50,590 bases of DNA from Mediannikoviicoccus sp037890055 (GCA_037890055.1 JBBKBD010000013.1), one strand, 5' to 3'. Positions 40,187 to 49,411 are shown, numbered from the stretch's first letter. Made by a program: numbers and translations. The notes: a model not told the origin generated them from the letters alone.

Positions 40187-42392
40187 TCTAGATAAAGAAA
40201 TGAATTTCAAAGTGGATATGAAGTTAGTTTTAAAGAGGATGCTCGTGGCTCTTTTAATACTTGCCATATCAACTGGGACGGGAATTTTTTTCTATAAAAA
40301 TTATGGACAACTCAGTGAAGATGAAGTTATTCCATACTATTTAAATAATGGTTTCGGAAGTTACACTGATAACAAAGAATACGGTAACTATATGGGCGAC
40401 TACTACAACACCGATTTGTTTATCGACTATTACTTTAAATATGGCGACTTTTACCCTTCCGACTCAATGGGTCATCCCATTGAAAAAGTGAGTAGTGGAG
40501 AAGAGATGCCTGAAGATGCAAAGCCAGAGGACTACTCTGTGCTAAGTAATATAAAAGAAAAGACCATAGACGGATTTGAGTCCTACTATAACGACAACGA
40601 CTTTGTATTTTTGTCAAAGGGCCATATAAAAGACGGTAAGCTTGTCTTCGAAGGCAAGGAGCTAAAGAAGGAATATAAAAAAGCGATTATTCCAATTGTA
40701 AATAACTACATGAGTAATACCATCTACGAAAACCAGACCAGATATATTCCTAAAAGTAGCCCCGACTTTAACGACAAAAAATTTCACGAGATGCAAGGCT
40801 CCAATGAATCGGAAATTGAATATATCTACGCAGATGACGGCAATGAAGTGGTGGGAGTAAATATAAAAACACCTAAGTATAAGACGGCAAAGCTAGAAAG
40901 TTTTAACATTGGAATGACAAAGGATAAATACGAAAACAATCCGATTATAAAACACCCGACAAAACTTGTGTTTTCCTATGGATTTTTACCGGGAATTGCA
41001 GTCATGGCAATATTGTTTTTAATTTATGATTCCTTTTCCGATTTTGATAAATATAAAAACCTTCCAGTTATTAGGGCGTTTAGAAAAACGCCAATTGAAA
41101 TAAAAATATTATTTTGGGTTGGTCTGATTTTAATATCGGGAGTAGGCCTTAACTATCCAGTAAGGTTTGGAGATATAAACTTTATAAACATTAGCTACAT
41201 TTCGTCAATGGCATCCCTAATGCTTTTTTCATTTGCTGTTATATTAATTGAAAGATCCATTATTCTTCAAATCAAATTAATCTATAGGAATGGATTTAAA
41301 GAGGGATTTTTAGAAAATTCACTTATTGTAAATGGGTTTTCAATAACAAAGGACTACTCTAAAGTTGGCGTAAAAAAATTAAGCAAGAAGATAAAGACAC
41401 TTCAAGGAGATATTGGAGAGTATTCATTAGGAAAGATTGTGGCCATAGTTGCAATATTTTTAATTCTTATGTTAATTGGACAAACTCTTGAAGTTAGCTG
41501 GCTTCTTACTCCAGCAATCGCATATATAATAGGCAAGGTAATATATACGTGGTCAAGGAGCATCTCAAAGATAAATAAACAAAGTAGTCTAATTGCAGAG
41601 GGAAACTTCGATGAAAAAGTAGACGAAGATATTCCGCACTTCCAAGTTATTGCAAAGAACTTCAACACCATTGGAGACAATATAAATAAATCTGTAGAAG
41701 AAAAGGTTAAGGCGGAGAGATTAAAGACCGACCTTATTGCAAATGTAAGTCACGACTTAAAGACCCCACTAACATCTATAATTTCATATTCGTCACTTCT
41801 TAAGGAAGAAGACACTCCTGAAGAGATGAAGGAAGAATATGTTGATATTATTTATGAAAAGGCAACGAAGTTAAATAATCTTATTGAAGATTTATTCCAA
41901 ATCAGTAAGATTACAAGTAACTCTATTCATTTCAATAAAGAAAAAATAGATATTGTTGCATTTATAAACCAGGTTACTGGGGAATTTAGAGATGAGTTTG
42001 ACCAAAAGGGAATGAAACTTATACTAAACGAGCCGGAGTATCCGATATACTGTCTACTGGATGGTCAAAAGACCTATAGGGTATTTGAAAACCTAATTAC
42101 AAATATATTAAAGTATTCACAGGACAATACCCGTGTGTATATAACACTGGACGATGGCGGTGACAAGATTCGAATTACACTTAAAAATATTTCCAAGTTT
42201 GAACTGGATATCTCACCAGAAGAATTACAACAGAGATTCATCAGGGCGGACAAATCTCGAAACACCGAAGGAAATGGCCTAGGACTTTCCATTGCCACAT
42301 CATTTGTGGAAGGGCAAGGTGGAGTTTTCAATATGGAAATAGACGGCGATTTGTTTAAGACGATTATTTATTTTAAGAAGTTCGAGGAGTAA
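40173..42392 (+). CDS. Sensor histidine kinase with large external domain
   Basis: The frame opens at TTG 40173 (overlapping the regulator); ATG 40200 is an alternative with a weak ribosome site. From TTG the protein has 739 residues. After one membrane segment (about 20-40) comes a ~220-residue external region rich in Tyr, Asp and Asn that I cannot assign to a family. Four to five more membrane segments follow (about 265-460). Then come a HAMP-like linker, the HisKA box VSHDLKTPL with phospho-acceptor His527, and an ATPase domain ending NGLGLSIATSFVEGQGG. The extra membrane segments are unusual for this kinase type. Its final 31 codons are repeated 685 bases downstream. Confidence 0.9.
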   Translation: MKQANLDKEMNFKVDMKLVLKRMLVALLILAISTGTGIFFYKNYGQLSEDEVIPYYLNNGFGSYTDNKEYGNYMGDYYNTDLFIDYYFKYGDFYPSDSMGHPIEKVSSGEEMPEDAKPEDYSVLSNIKEKTIDGFESYYNDNDFVFLSKGHIKDGKLVFEGKELKKEYKKAIIPIVNNYMSNTIYENQTRYIPKSSPDFNDKKFHEMQGSNESEIEYIYADDGNEVVGVNIKTPKYKTAKLESFNIGMTKDKYENNPIIKHPTKLVFSYGFLPGIAVMAILFLIYDSFSDFDKYKNLPVIRAFRKTPIEIKILFWVGLILISGVGLNYPVRFGDINFINISYISSMASLMLFSFAVILIERSIILQIKLIYRNGFKEGFLENSLIVNGFSITKDYSKVGVKKLSKKIKTLQGDIGEYSLGKIVAIVAIFLILMLIGQTLEVSWLLTPAIAYIIGKVIYTWSRSISKINKQSSLIAEGNFDEKVDEDIPHFQVIAKNFNTIGDNINKSVEEKVKAERLKTDLIANVSHDLKTPLTSIISYSSLLKEEDTPEEMKEEYVDIIYEKATKLNNLIEDLFQISKITSNSIHFNKEKIDIVAFINQVTGEFRDEFDQKGMKLILNEPEYPIYCLLDGQKTYRVFENLITNILKYSQDNTRVYITLDDGGDKIRITLKNISKFELDISPEELQQRFIRADKSRNTEGNGLGLSIATSFVEGQGGVFNMEIDGDLFKTIIYFKKFEE

Positions 42393-42980
42393 AAATAATA
42401 ATATCCTAAGGAGGAAGAGATGAAAAAGCTAAGCATAGGTTTTTTAATTTTGTTAATGGTGGTGTTTACATCTTGCAATAAGGATGTGAAAAATGTTGAC
42501 ACTTCAAATTCAAAAGACGGAATAAATACTACAGAGAATGTAAGTAATGCGGATTCTAAAATCTCAACAGAGGAGATTAGAAAAGATGAACTGAGATTTA
42601 ATTATCTTGGAGCGGAACGGGGCTATATTGGGTTTGAACTTTTCTATGAAGGCCACGAAGATGATATGAAAGATTTATTTGAAGAGCTTGATAAGGTAAA
42701 GGTGGATGACCACTATAAATTAATTGGATACACCACTCTTGTTCATGAAAACAAATCAATTAACTTTAACTTTCCAAATGATGGGGAAGAGCTTGGCCTA
42801 AACATGGAAGAGTTTGATAATGGAGAAAGAAAATCAAGCTGCGCAGAACTAAAAAAAGGAGACAGAGCCTATGAGCTCATTGTAAAGATATATGAGAATG
42901 CTTTGAAGTCTTCAGAGCTTTCACCTGAAATAATTCAGAAGGCCTATGATGAAAATTTCAGTTTAAATAATTTAAAATAA
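42299..42980 (+). repeat. Tandem duplication copy A (kinase tail plus lipoprotein gene)
   Basis: The last ~94 bases of the kinase gene, the short spacer and the whole lipoprotein gene are repeated at once downstream (42984-43659). The kinase tails are offset by 685 bases and the lipoprotein starts by 679, so only small indels separate the copies. Confidence 0.9.
42420..42980 (+). CDS. Lipoprotein of the two-component unit, copy 1
   Basis: This 186-residue protein starts behind AAGGAGGAAGAG. It has a lipoprotein signal peptide: KKLSIGFLILLMVVFTSCNK, with lipobox VFTSC and lipidated Cys at residue 19. The mature part begins with a Ser/Thr/Asn-rich linker, then a charged domain (LRFNYLGAERGYIGFELFYEG, SINFNFPNDGEELGLNMEE, SSCAELKKGD). 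I do not recognise a family. It follows the kinase by 27 bases, so it is a likely extracytoplasmic partner or target of the kinase. Confidence 0.82.
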   Translation: MKKLSIGFLILLMVVFTSCNKDVKNVDTSNSKDGINTTENVSNADSKISTEEIRKDELRFNYLGAERGYIGFELFYEGHEDDMKDLFEELDKVKVDDHYKLIGYTTLVHENKSINFNFPNDGEELGLNMEEFDNGERKSSCAELKKGDRAYELIVKIYENALKSSELSPEIIQKAYDENFSLNNLK

Positions 42981-42983
42981 TTT

Positions 42984-43659
42984 ATCATATGTGGAAGGGC
43001 AAGGTGAAGTTTTCAATATGGAAATAGACGGCGATTTATTTAAGACGATTATTTATTTTAAAAAGCTTGAGGAGGCATAATCTACCAAGGAGGAAGAGAT
43101 GAAAAAGCTAAGCATAGGTTTTTTAATTTTGTTAATGGTGGTGTTTACATCTTGCAATAAGGATGTGAAAAATGTTGACACTTCAAATTCAAAAGACGGA
43201 GTAAATACTACCGAGGATGTAAGTGCTACGGATTCCAAAATCTCAACAGAGAAGATTAGAAAAGATGAACTAAGATTTAATTTTCTTGGAGCGGAACAGG
43301 GCTATATTGGATTTGAACTCTTCTATGAAGGACACGAAGATGATGTGAAAGATTTATTCAAAGAGCTTGATAAGGTAAAGGTGGACAACCACTATGAATT
43401 TATTGGACACACCACTCTTATACATGAAAATAAATCAATTAACTTTAACTATCCAACAGATGGGGAAGAGCTTGTCCTAAATATGGAAGAGTACGACAAT
43501 GGAGAAAGAAAATCAAGCTGTGCAGAATTAAAAAAAGGAGACAAAGCCTATGAGCTCATTGTAAAGATATATGAGAATGCTTTGAAGTCTTCACAGCTTT
43601 CGCCGGAGATAATTCAGAAGGCCTATGATGAAAATTTCAGTTTAAATAATTTAAAATAA
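42984..43659 (+). repeat. Tandem duplication copy B
   Basis: It starts with an orphan copy of the kinase C-terminus (VEGQGEVFNMEIDGDLFKT and IIYFKKLEEA then stop, 42989-43079), which has no start and cannot make a kinase. The second lipoprotein gene follows, with the same ribosome site AAGGAGGAAGAG. Confidence 0.9.
43099..43659 (+). CDS. Lipoprotein of the two-component unit, copy 2
   Basis: This 186-residue protein has the same length as copy 1 and no gaps against it. The signal peptide, lipobox VFTSC and C-terminal 30 residues are identical or nearly so. Differences cluster in the mature domain (for example AERGYIG versus AEQGYIG, DDHYKLIGYTT versus DNHYEFIGHTT). The reading frame is intact, so both copies are probably expressed from the same transcript. 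The two may bind different ligands, or the duplication may only raise dosage. Confidence 0.82.
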   Translation: MKKLSIGFLILLMVVFTSCNKDVKNVDTSNSKDGVNTTEDVSATDSKISTEKIRKDELRFNFLGAEQGYIGFELFYEGHEDDVKDLFKELDKVKVDNHYEFIGHTTLIHENKSINFNYPTDGEELVLNMEEYDNGERKSSCAELKKGDKAYELIVKIYENALKSSQLSPEIIQKAYDENFSLNNLK

Positions 43660-43664
43660 TTTTT

Positions 43665-43692
43665 ATGCCCGCCGTGCAGGTGGGTATTTTTT
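43665..43692 (+). terminator. Terminator of the two-component/lipoprotein unit
   Basis: ATGCCCGCC, a GTGCA loop and GGTGGGTAT form a 9-bp stem (one G-U) followed by TTTTTTAT. Confidence 0.8.
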
Positions 43693-43709
43693 ATGCGCAA
43701 TTTTTTAAG

Positions 43710-43739
43710 CTGAAAAAGCCACTATTTCTATGTTATAAT
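43710..43739 (+). promoter_or_regulatory. Candidate promoter of parA
   Basis: TATAAT at 43734-43739 is perfect. The -35 (CTGAAA or TGAAAA near 43710-43716) is weaker. Confidence 0.4.
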
Positions 43740-43760
43740 AAATTAAGAAAGGAAGGTATT

Positions 43761-44525
43761 ATGAAAACAATTTGTATTTTTAATCAAAAGGGCGGAGTGG
43801 GTAAGACCACCACTGTTGTGAACTTGTCCTGTGGCATGGGAATAAGAGGGAAAAAGGTTTTGGTTTTAGATATGGATCCACAAGCCAACACCACTTCTGG
43901 ACTTGGACTTGATAAAAACAATTTAGACAATTCAATATATGATTTATTTTCATCATCTACTTATGACATAAATGATTTAATTCATGAAACATCAAGCGAA
44001 AATGTTCATATAATACCTTCAAATATACAGTTATCAGGTGTGGAAATCGAACTTATCAGCATGGAGGAAAGGGAGTTTTATGTTAAGAAGGCCATAGAGT
44101 CTTTGAAAGATGAATATGATTTTATCTTTATAGACTGTCCACCATCTTTGGGACTATTAAGTATAAACGCCCTTGTTGCTTCGGACTCTGTTATAATTCC
44201 GATTCAGTCGGAGTACTATGCTCTTGAAGGACTTAGCCTAATTATAGAAACGATTAATCTTGTGAAGAAGTCTTTGAACAGCTCTTTAGAGATTGAGGGA
44301 GTGCTTTTGACAATGTATGATGGAAGGAATAATTTGGCGGTTGAAGTTGAAAAGGAAGTTAAGAAGTACTTTAAAGACAAGGTGTTTTCTACGATTATTC
44401 CAAGAAATGTACGACTTGCAGAGGCGCCAAGTTTCGGTGAATCGATTTTTACTTACGACAAAAATTCTCTAGGAGCGGCGGCTTTTAAAGATTTGACTAA
44501 AGAGATAATAAATAATAACAGGTGA
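43761..44525 (+). CDS. parA: Chromosome-partitioning ATPase ParA (Soj)
   Basis: The chosen start is ATG 43761 behind AAAGGAAGG, giving 254 residues; the frame is open 32 codons further upstream but crosses the terminator. The deviant Walker A KGGVGKTTT is at about 9-17, Walker A' is in VLDMDPQANTTSG, and Walker B in FIDCPPSLGLLSINAL. It belongs to the chromosomal Soj group by size. It acts with ParB in segregation and control of DnaA. parB follows by 4 bases. Confidence 0.95.
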   Translation: MKTICIFNQKGGVGKTTTVVNLSCGMGIRGKKVLVLDMDPQANTTSGLGLDKNNLDNSIYDLFSSSTYDINDLIHETSSENVHIIPSNIQLSGVEIELISMEEREFYVKKAIESLKDEYDFIFIDCPPSLGLLSINALVASDSVIIPIQSEYYALEGLSLIIETINLVKKSLNSSLEIEGVLLTMYDGRNNLAVEVEKEVKKYFKDKVFSTIIPRNVRLAEAPSFGESIFTYDKNSLGAAAFKDLTKEIINNNR

Positions 44526-44529
44526 TTAG

Positions 44530-45366
44530 ATGACTAAGAGAAAAGGTTTAGGAAGAGGCTTAGGCTCACTTATTCCACAAGACAGCATAGAAAAGTCCCT
44601 GATGGATTCTGATTTAGGTTCGGAAATACTTGAGCTTGATATAGATAAAATATACCCAAGGCACGACCAGCCAAGAAAGGAATTTGACGAAGATAGTTTA
44701 TTTGAACTTAAGGAGTCAATTGAAGAGTTTGGTATAATTCAGCCAATTATAGTTAGAAAAGTAGACTCAGAATATGAAATTGTCGCTGGTGAGAGAAGGT
44801 ATAGAGCATCTCTATTGGCAAATCTAAAAAAGGTTCCAGTTAGGATAATTGATGCTACGGACAAAGAGATTATGGAGATGTCCGTTATTGAAAACATTCA
44901 AAGGGAGGACTTAAATCCCTATGAAGAGGCGACTGCCTACGAAGAGCTTTTACGAACATATAACTATACTCAAGAGGAACTTGCAAAAAGGCTTGGCAAG
45001 TCGAGATCTTATATTGCAAATACCATTAGACTTTTAAAGCTTGACCCTAAGATACTCGAGTATTTGAAACAGGGAGATATAACTTCTACTCAAGCGAGAA
45101 CTCTTCTTTCTATACAGGATGAAAAAGAGCGCTTCAAGATGCTTGAAAAGTTACTACTAAACAAGTCTTCTGTTAGGGAAGTTGAAAAGAAAACAACAAA
45201 TAAAAGACCAAAGGATATTTACAAAGTCGAAATTGAAGAGAGACTTGTGGATTTTTTTGGGACTAAGGTCAATTTAAAACCTAAGAAAAAAGGTGGAAAG
45301 ATAGAAATCCTCTATATGAGCAATGAGGATTTAGATAGAATTTTAGAAATTTTGGGAGGTATTTAA
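44530..45366 (+). CDS. parB: Chromosome-partitioning protein ParB (Spo0J)
   Basis: This 278-residue protein begins with the arginine-rich ParA-activating tail (KRKGLGRGLGSLIP). The ParB/sulfiredoxin-like CTPase domain follows, with GERRYRAS near 98-105 and ENIQREDLNPYEEA near 122-135. The helix-turn-helix (YTQEELAKRLGKSRSYIANTIRLL) is near 143-166. It binds parS and slides along DNA as a CTP clamp. No parS palindrome was found in this window. Confidence 0.95.
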   Translation: MTKRKGLGRGLGSLIPQDSIEKSLMDSDLGSEILELDIDKIYPRHDQPRKEFDEDSLFELKESIEEFGIIQPIIVRKVDSEYEIVAGERRYRASLLANLKKVPVRIIDATDKEIMEMSVIENIQREDLNPYEEATAYEELLRTYNYTQEELAKRLGKSRSYIANTIRLLKLDPKILEYLKQGDITSTQARTLLSIQDEKERFKMLEKLLLNKSSVREVEKKTTNKRPKDIYKVEIEERLVDFFGTKVNLKPKKKGGKIEILYMSNEDLDRILEILGGI

Positions 45367-45367
45367 T

Positions 45368-46012
45368 ATGTATATTGATATGGATTTAGTTAACTTTCTA
45401 GAAAAAGTTAAGGGACCTGAAATGCCAGGTGGTGGCTCTGTAGTAGCTTATACTGGTGCTCTTGGTGCAGCTCTTACACTTATGGTTGCAAACTTAAGTT
45501 TTGGCAAGAAATCTTTTGAAAAGCTAGACGATGATATAAAAGAACTTGTTAAAGCAGACTATGTTAAGATGGAAAATAAAATTGAAGAGCTTAAGCTAAT
45601 GGTTGAAGCTGACGCTAAGTCCTTTGACGCAGTTCTTGAAGCTATGAAATTACCAAAAGAAACTCCTGAAGAAAAGAAAATTAGAAATGAAAAGATGCAA
45701 GAGGGATACAAGACAGCCCTAGAAGTACCTCTAAAGACTTGTGGACTAATAATTGACTGTATGAAGCTTCAAGAATCATTTGCAAAATATGGAAATATTT
45801 GGGCAATAACTGACCAAGGCGCTGGAACTGCACTTCTTTATGGCAGTGGAGAAGCGGTGCTTCTAAATGTAATTATAAACCTTGAATCAATTGAACCAGG
45901 AGATTACAAAGACGGAATAGTTGAAAAACTAGAAGAGTATCAAGAAACATTAAAAGACCTTCACGAAGAGCTTATGGATAGTTGCTACAATAGATTGAAA
46001 GAGATGAAGTAA
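45368..46012 (+). CDS. Cyclodeaminase/cyclohydrolase family protein
   Basis: This 214-residue protein matches the formiminotetrahydrofolate cyclodeaminase family (FchA-like): PEMPGGGSVVAYTGALGAALTLMVANLS at about 18-45 is the folate-binding start, followed by long helices and SFAKYGNIWAITDQGAGTALLYG. It would interconvert methenyl-tetrahydrofolate and formimino- or formyl-tetrahydrofolate. It starts right after parB (1 base) and ends directly before the next ATG. Confidence 0.88.
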   Translation: MYIDMDLVNFLEKVKGPEMPGGGSVVAYTGALGAALTLMVANLSFGKKSFEKLDDDIKELVKADYVKMENKIEELKLMVEADAKSFDAVLEAMKLPKETPEEKKIRNEKMQEGYKTALEVPLKTCGLIIDCMKLQESFAKYGNIWAITDQGAGTALLYGSGEAVLLNVIINLESIEPGDYKDGIVEKLEEYQETLKDLHEELMDSCYNRLKEMK

Positions 46013-47170
46013 ATGATTTATTTTGACAATGCTGCTACTTCTTGGCCAAAGCCTGAAATAGTTTATGAAAAGACAATGGAGGCAATGAAAGATTTTGGAG
46101 CAAATCCGGGACGAAGTGGCCATGCTATGTCTTTAAAGATGGATAGGGAAATCTTTACTGCCAGAGCAAAAGTTGCAGAGTTTTTCGGAGGGGACAATCC
46201 TCTAAACTTAATATTTTCGAAAAACTGTACTGATGCACTTAACATTGCCATTAAAGGTGCATATAAAGAAAAGAGCCATGTAATAACCTCTGCACTAGAA
46301 CATAACTCTGTACTAAGGCCGCTGGTTCATTTAAGAGATGAGGGTCATATAGAGCTTACAATAGTTGAAGCAGACGAAAAGGGAGTGCTTAATCCAGAAG
46401 ATTTTAAAAAAGCCATAAGGGACAACACTGACCTTTGCGTAATAACTGGAATGTCAAACTTAATCGGAACTATTACTCCTCTTGATGAAATAATAAAAGT
46501 TCTTAAAGAAAAAGATATCTTTGTCATTGTAGATGGCGCTCAATGCGTAGGGTATCTAGACATTGATGTGAAGAAACAAAACATAGATATACTTTGCTTC
46601 CCAGGACACAAGTCACTTCTTGGACCTATGGGGACAGGTGGATTATATATAAACACAGACAGAGTTTTAAGAACTGTTGTAGAGGGTGGAACTGGATCTT
46701 TTTCACAAGATTTAAATATGCCAAAAATATATCCAGACAGACTTGAGGGAGGTACATTAAACGGACCATCCATAGTAGGGCTTGGATATGGAATAGACTT
46801 TATTAATGAAACTGGACTTGAAAAGATAAGAGAACATGAAAATAAACACAGAGATAAATTTATTGAAGGAGTAAAAAATATTCCTGGAATTGAACTTTAC
46901 GGACCACTTGACGAAAGACAGGGGCCTGTAGTTACATTGAACCTTGATGGAATTGACTCCTCAGCCCTTGCATATAAGCTGGACCAAGACTATGGAATAG
47001 CCACAAGAGCAGGTTTTCACTGTGCGCCATTGGCGCATAAGACAATCGGCACAGAGGAAAAGGGCGCTGTGAGATTTAGTTTTTCTTACTTCAATACCGA
47101 CGAAGAAATAGATAAGGGCATTGAGGCTCTTAAAAACATATCTAATGAGGTAAAAAGTGGAAACATTTAA
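46013..47170 (+). CDS. Cysteine-desulfurase-like class V aminotransferase
   Basis: This 385-residue PLP enzyme starts with IYFDNAATSWPKP. SALEHNSVLRPL carries the His that stacks on PLP, VDGAQCVGYLDIDV the PLP Asp, and FPGHKSLLGPMGTGGLYI the Lys that binds PLP (near 205). RAGFHCAPLAHKTIGT holds a Cys at the position of the reactive loop of SufS-type desulfurases. It probably takes sulfur from cysteine for Fe-S clusters or other thiol uses. No SufU or IscU partner lies next to it. Confidence 0.88.
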   Translation: MIYFDNAATSWPKPEIVYEKTMEAMKDFGANPGRSGHAMSLKMDREIFTARAKVAEFFGGDNPLNLIFSKNCTDALNIAIKGAYKEKSHVITSALEHNSVLRPLVHLRDEGHIELTIVEADEKGVLNPEDFKKAIRDNTDLCVITGMSNLIGTITPLDEIIKVLKEKDIFVIVDGAQCVGYLDIDVKKQNIDILCFPGHKSLLGPMGTGGLYINTDRVLRTVVEGGTGSFSQDLNMPKIYPDRLEGGTLNGPSIVGLGYGIDFINETGLEKIREHENKHRDKFIEGVKNIPGIELYGPLDERQGPVVTLNLDGIDSSALAYKLDQDYGIATRAGFHCAPLAHKTIGTEEKGAVRFSFSYFNTDEEIDKGIEALKNISNEVKSGNI

Positions 47171-47660
47171 AACGATAGTACAAACAGGAAGCTTCTTTTT
47201 ATTCATATTGTTAGCGCTTCTTATGTTTATAGCATTTACGAATATCTTTAAATTAAATAAAAAAATAAACAGACTTAAAAGGCGATACGACAATATACTA
47301 AGAGGAAGAGGAGAGCTTAACCTTGAAGAGATACTTTTGTCCCACTCTGAAGACCTGGACAAAGTTATAATATCCCAAGAGCAGATAAAGCAAAGGCAAG
47401 ATGCTTTGGAATCCGTTATAACTAAAACCGTTCAAAAAGTTGGATACGTTAGATATGACGCCTTTCCTGAACTTAGAAATAGACTTTCTTTCTCCCTTGT
47501 ACTTTTAGATGGAAAGGACAATGGAGTTATACTTACAAGTATTTATGGCAGAGATAACTCAGTAACTTTTTCTAAGGTGGTAGAAAGAGGAAAGGTTTCG
47601 GAAGATTTGTCGGAAGAAGAGAAGGCGTCTTTAGAAATGGCATTAAAACAAGGAGATTAA
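47157..47660 (+). CDS. DUF4446 family protein
   Basis: This 167-residue protein starts at GTG, overlapping the previous gene by 14 bases, with GAGG upstream. One membrane segment (about 10-30) is followed by a coiled stretch (LNKKINRLKRRYDNILRG) and the DUF4446 core VQKVGYVRYDAFPELRNRLSFSLVLLDGKDNGVILTSIYGRD. The family often sits near parAB in Clostridia. Its role is unknown. Confidence 0.85.
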   Translation: METFKTIVQTGSFFLFILLALLMFIAFTNIFKLNKKINRLKRRYDNILRGRGELNLEEILLSHSEDLDKVIISQEQIKQRQDALESVITKTVQKVGYVRYDAFPELRNRLSFSLVLLDGKDNGVILTSIYGRDNSVTFSKVVERGKVSEDLSEEEKASLEMALKQGD

Positions 47661-47661
47661 A

Positions 47662-48636
47662 TTGGACATAATTAAAAATGTTAAAGATAAAATAGAAGGA
47701 AAAAATATAAAAATTGTCTTTCCTGAAGGGGAAGATTTAAGAATATTAAATGCAACAAGTAGACTTCAAGAAGAAAGCATCATCCATCCAATACTACTGG
47801 GAGATGTTGATGAAATAAAAAAAGTTGCAAGTGAAAATGGACTGGATATTTCAAAAATTGAAATACTTGACATGAAAAACTACGAAGAAAAAGACTTGTT
47901 ACTTAAATCCCTCGAAGAGAGAAGAGCTGGCAAGAATACAAAAGAAGAATGTGAAGAAATGCTTAAGATTCCAAATTACTTTGGAACTATGCTAGTTCAT
48001 ACTGGAAAGGCTTCAGGACTTGTAAGTGGAGCGGTAAACTCAACTGGGGACACAGTTAGACCAGCGCTTCAAATAATAAAGACAAAACCGGGCATTTCAA
48101 GAACAAGTGGTGCAATGCTTATGCTTGGACCAAATGAAGAGCTATATGTATTTGCAGACATTGCAATAAACATCGAATTAGATGCTTCACAACTTGCGGA
48201 AGTTGCTATTTGTTCAGCAGAAACTGCAAAGCTATTTGGACTAGATCCTAAAGTTGCAATGCTTTCATTCTCCACAAAGGGATCTGCTAAGCACGACTTT
48301 GCAACTAAGATGGCAGATGCAACAAAACTTGCAAAGGAATTAAACAAAGACTTAGTAGTAGATGGAGAAATGCAATTTGACGCAGCAATTTCACCTGTGG
48401 TTGCAAAGAAGAAGGCCCCAGGTTCAGAGGTTGCAGGACATGCTAATGTATTTATATTCCCAGACCTACAATCTGGAAACATCGGTTACAAAATTGCACA
48501 AAGACTTGGAAACTATGAAGCCATAGGACCAATTCTACAAGGGCTTAACAAACCAATATCAGACCTTTCAAGAGGCTGTGTAGAAGAAGATATTTATAAA
48601 ATTGCCCTTATAACTGCGGCACAATCATTACAATAA
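47662..48636 (+). CDS. pta: Phosphate acetyltransferase
   Basis: This 324-residue protein starts at TTG, six bases after GGAG. It is the short, single-domain Pta: KIVFPEGEDLRIL at the start, GLVSGAVNSTGDTVRPALQIIKTKPG near 115-140, and SFSTKGSAKHDFATKM and DGEMQFDAAISP in the active-site half. It interconverts acetyl-CoA and acetyl phosphate during acetate formation. The usual partner ackA is not in this window. A terminator follows. Confidence 0.95.
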   Translation: MDIIKNVKDKIEGKNIKIVFPEGEDLRILNATSRLQEESIIHPILLGDVDEIKKVASENGLDISKIEILDMKNYEEKDLLLKSLEERRAGKNTKEECEEMLKIPNYFGTMLVHTGKASGLVSGAVNSTGDTVRPALQIIKTKPGISRTSGAMLMLGPNEELYVFADIAINIELDASQLAEVAICSAETAKLFGLDPKVAMLSFSTKGSAKHDFATKMADATKLAKELNKDLVVDGEMQFDAAISPVVAKKKAPGSEVAGHANVFIFPDLQSGNIGYKIAQRLGNYEAIGPILQGLNKPISDLSRGCVEEDIYKIALITAAQSLQ

Positions 48637-48642
48637 AAAGTG

Positions 48643-48676
48643 AGTAGTTTCGGAAAAACCGAGACTACTTTTTTAT
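48643..48676 (+). terminator. Terminator of pta
   Basis: AGTAGTTTCGG (48643-48653) and CCGAGACTACT (48659-48669) form an 11-bp stem with one mispair or G-U, followed by TTTTTTATT. Confidence 0.85.
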
Positions 48677-48703
48677 TGGGTATAACATACTAGAGGTGAG
48701 AAT

Positions 48704-49411
48704 ATGAGTGAATTTTATACTTCAATAGCAAACTACTATGAACAAATATTTCCTGTAGGAGCTGAAAAAATTAATTTTTTAATGAAGAGTAATCCTAAAA
48801 CTGCAATGGACATCGCCTGTGCCACAGGAGAAGTCATGAAGGCACTTCAAGAAAAAGGTGTAAAAGTTTTGGGGATTGATTTGGACGATAAATTTGTAGA
48901 AATGGCAAGAGAAAAAGGCCTAGATGCAATAAAATTAAATATGCTAGACCTTGACGAAATAGATGAAAAGTTTGACCTGCTTTACTGCATTGGAAACTCC
49001 ATAGCTCACTTAAAAGACTATGATGAAATAAAAAAATTTTTACAAAAGTCCTATGACAGAATAAACTTCGAAGGAAGAATTGTAATACAATTTATAAACT
49101 TTGAAAAATTTTTGAAAAATGAAAACGAAAATGGATTTCTAGGTAGCCTTCCAGATATAAAAAATGATAAATTTACATTTTATAGAAACTACTTTAAAGA
49201 GAAGGACCATATAAGATTTAACACCACACTGGCAATTAACGATCTAATAATAGAAAATAACGAAATACTATTTCCGCTATTAAAAGATGAAGTTGTTAGC
49301 ATAATGCAGGAAGTGGGCTTTAAAAACATAAAAGTATATGGAAACTTTAAAGGCGAAGACTTTGACGAAAAAGTTAGCTTACCAGTAATAATAACAGGAG
49401 AAGTAAAGTGA
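48704..49411 (+). CDS. SAM-dependent methyltransferase
   Basis: This 235-residue protein is a class I methyltransferase: motif I TAMDIACATGEVMKAL near 33-48, the acidic residue in LGIDLDDKFVEMA, and FDLLYCIGNSIAHL in post I. It resembles small-molecule methyltransferases. The substrate is unknown. Its stop overlaps the GTG start of the nitroreductase by 4 bases, so the two are translationally coupled. Confidence 0.85.
   Translation: MSEFYTSIANYYEQIFPVGAEKINFLMKSNPKTAMDIACATGEVMKALQEKGVKVLGIDLDDKFVEMAREKGLDAIKLNMLDLDEIDEKFDLLYCIGNSIAHLKDYDEIKKFLQKSYDRINFEGRIVIQFINFEKFLKNENENGFLGSLPDIKNDKFTFYRNYFKEKDHIRFNTTLAINDLIIENNEILFPLLKDEVVSIMQEVGFKNIKVYGNFKGEDFDEKVSLPVIITGEVK

Noticed and set aside
43665..43760. 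N-terminal extension of ParA from 43665
   Set aside because: The extension is translated from the preceding terminator hairpin and promoter. ATG 43761 has a proper ribosome site and gives the normal Soj length.
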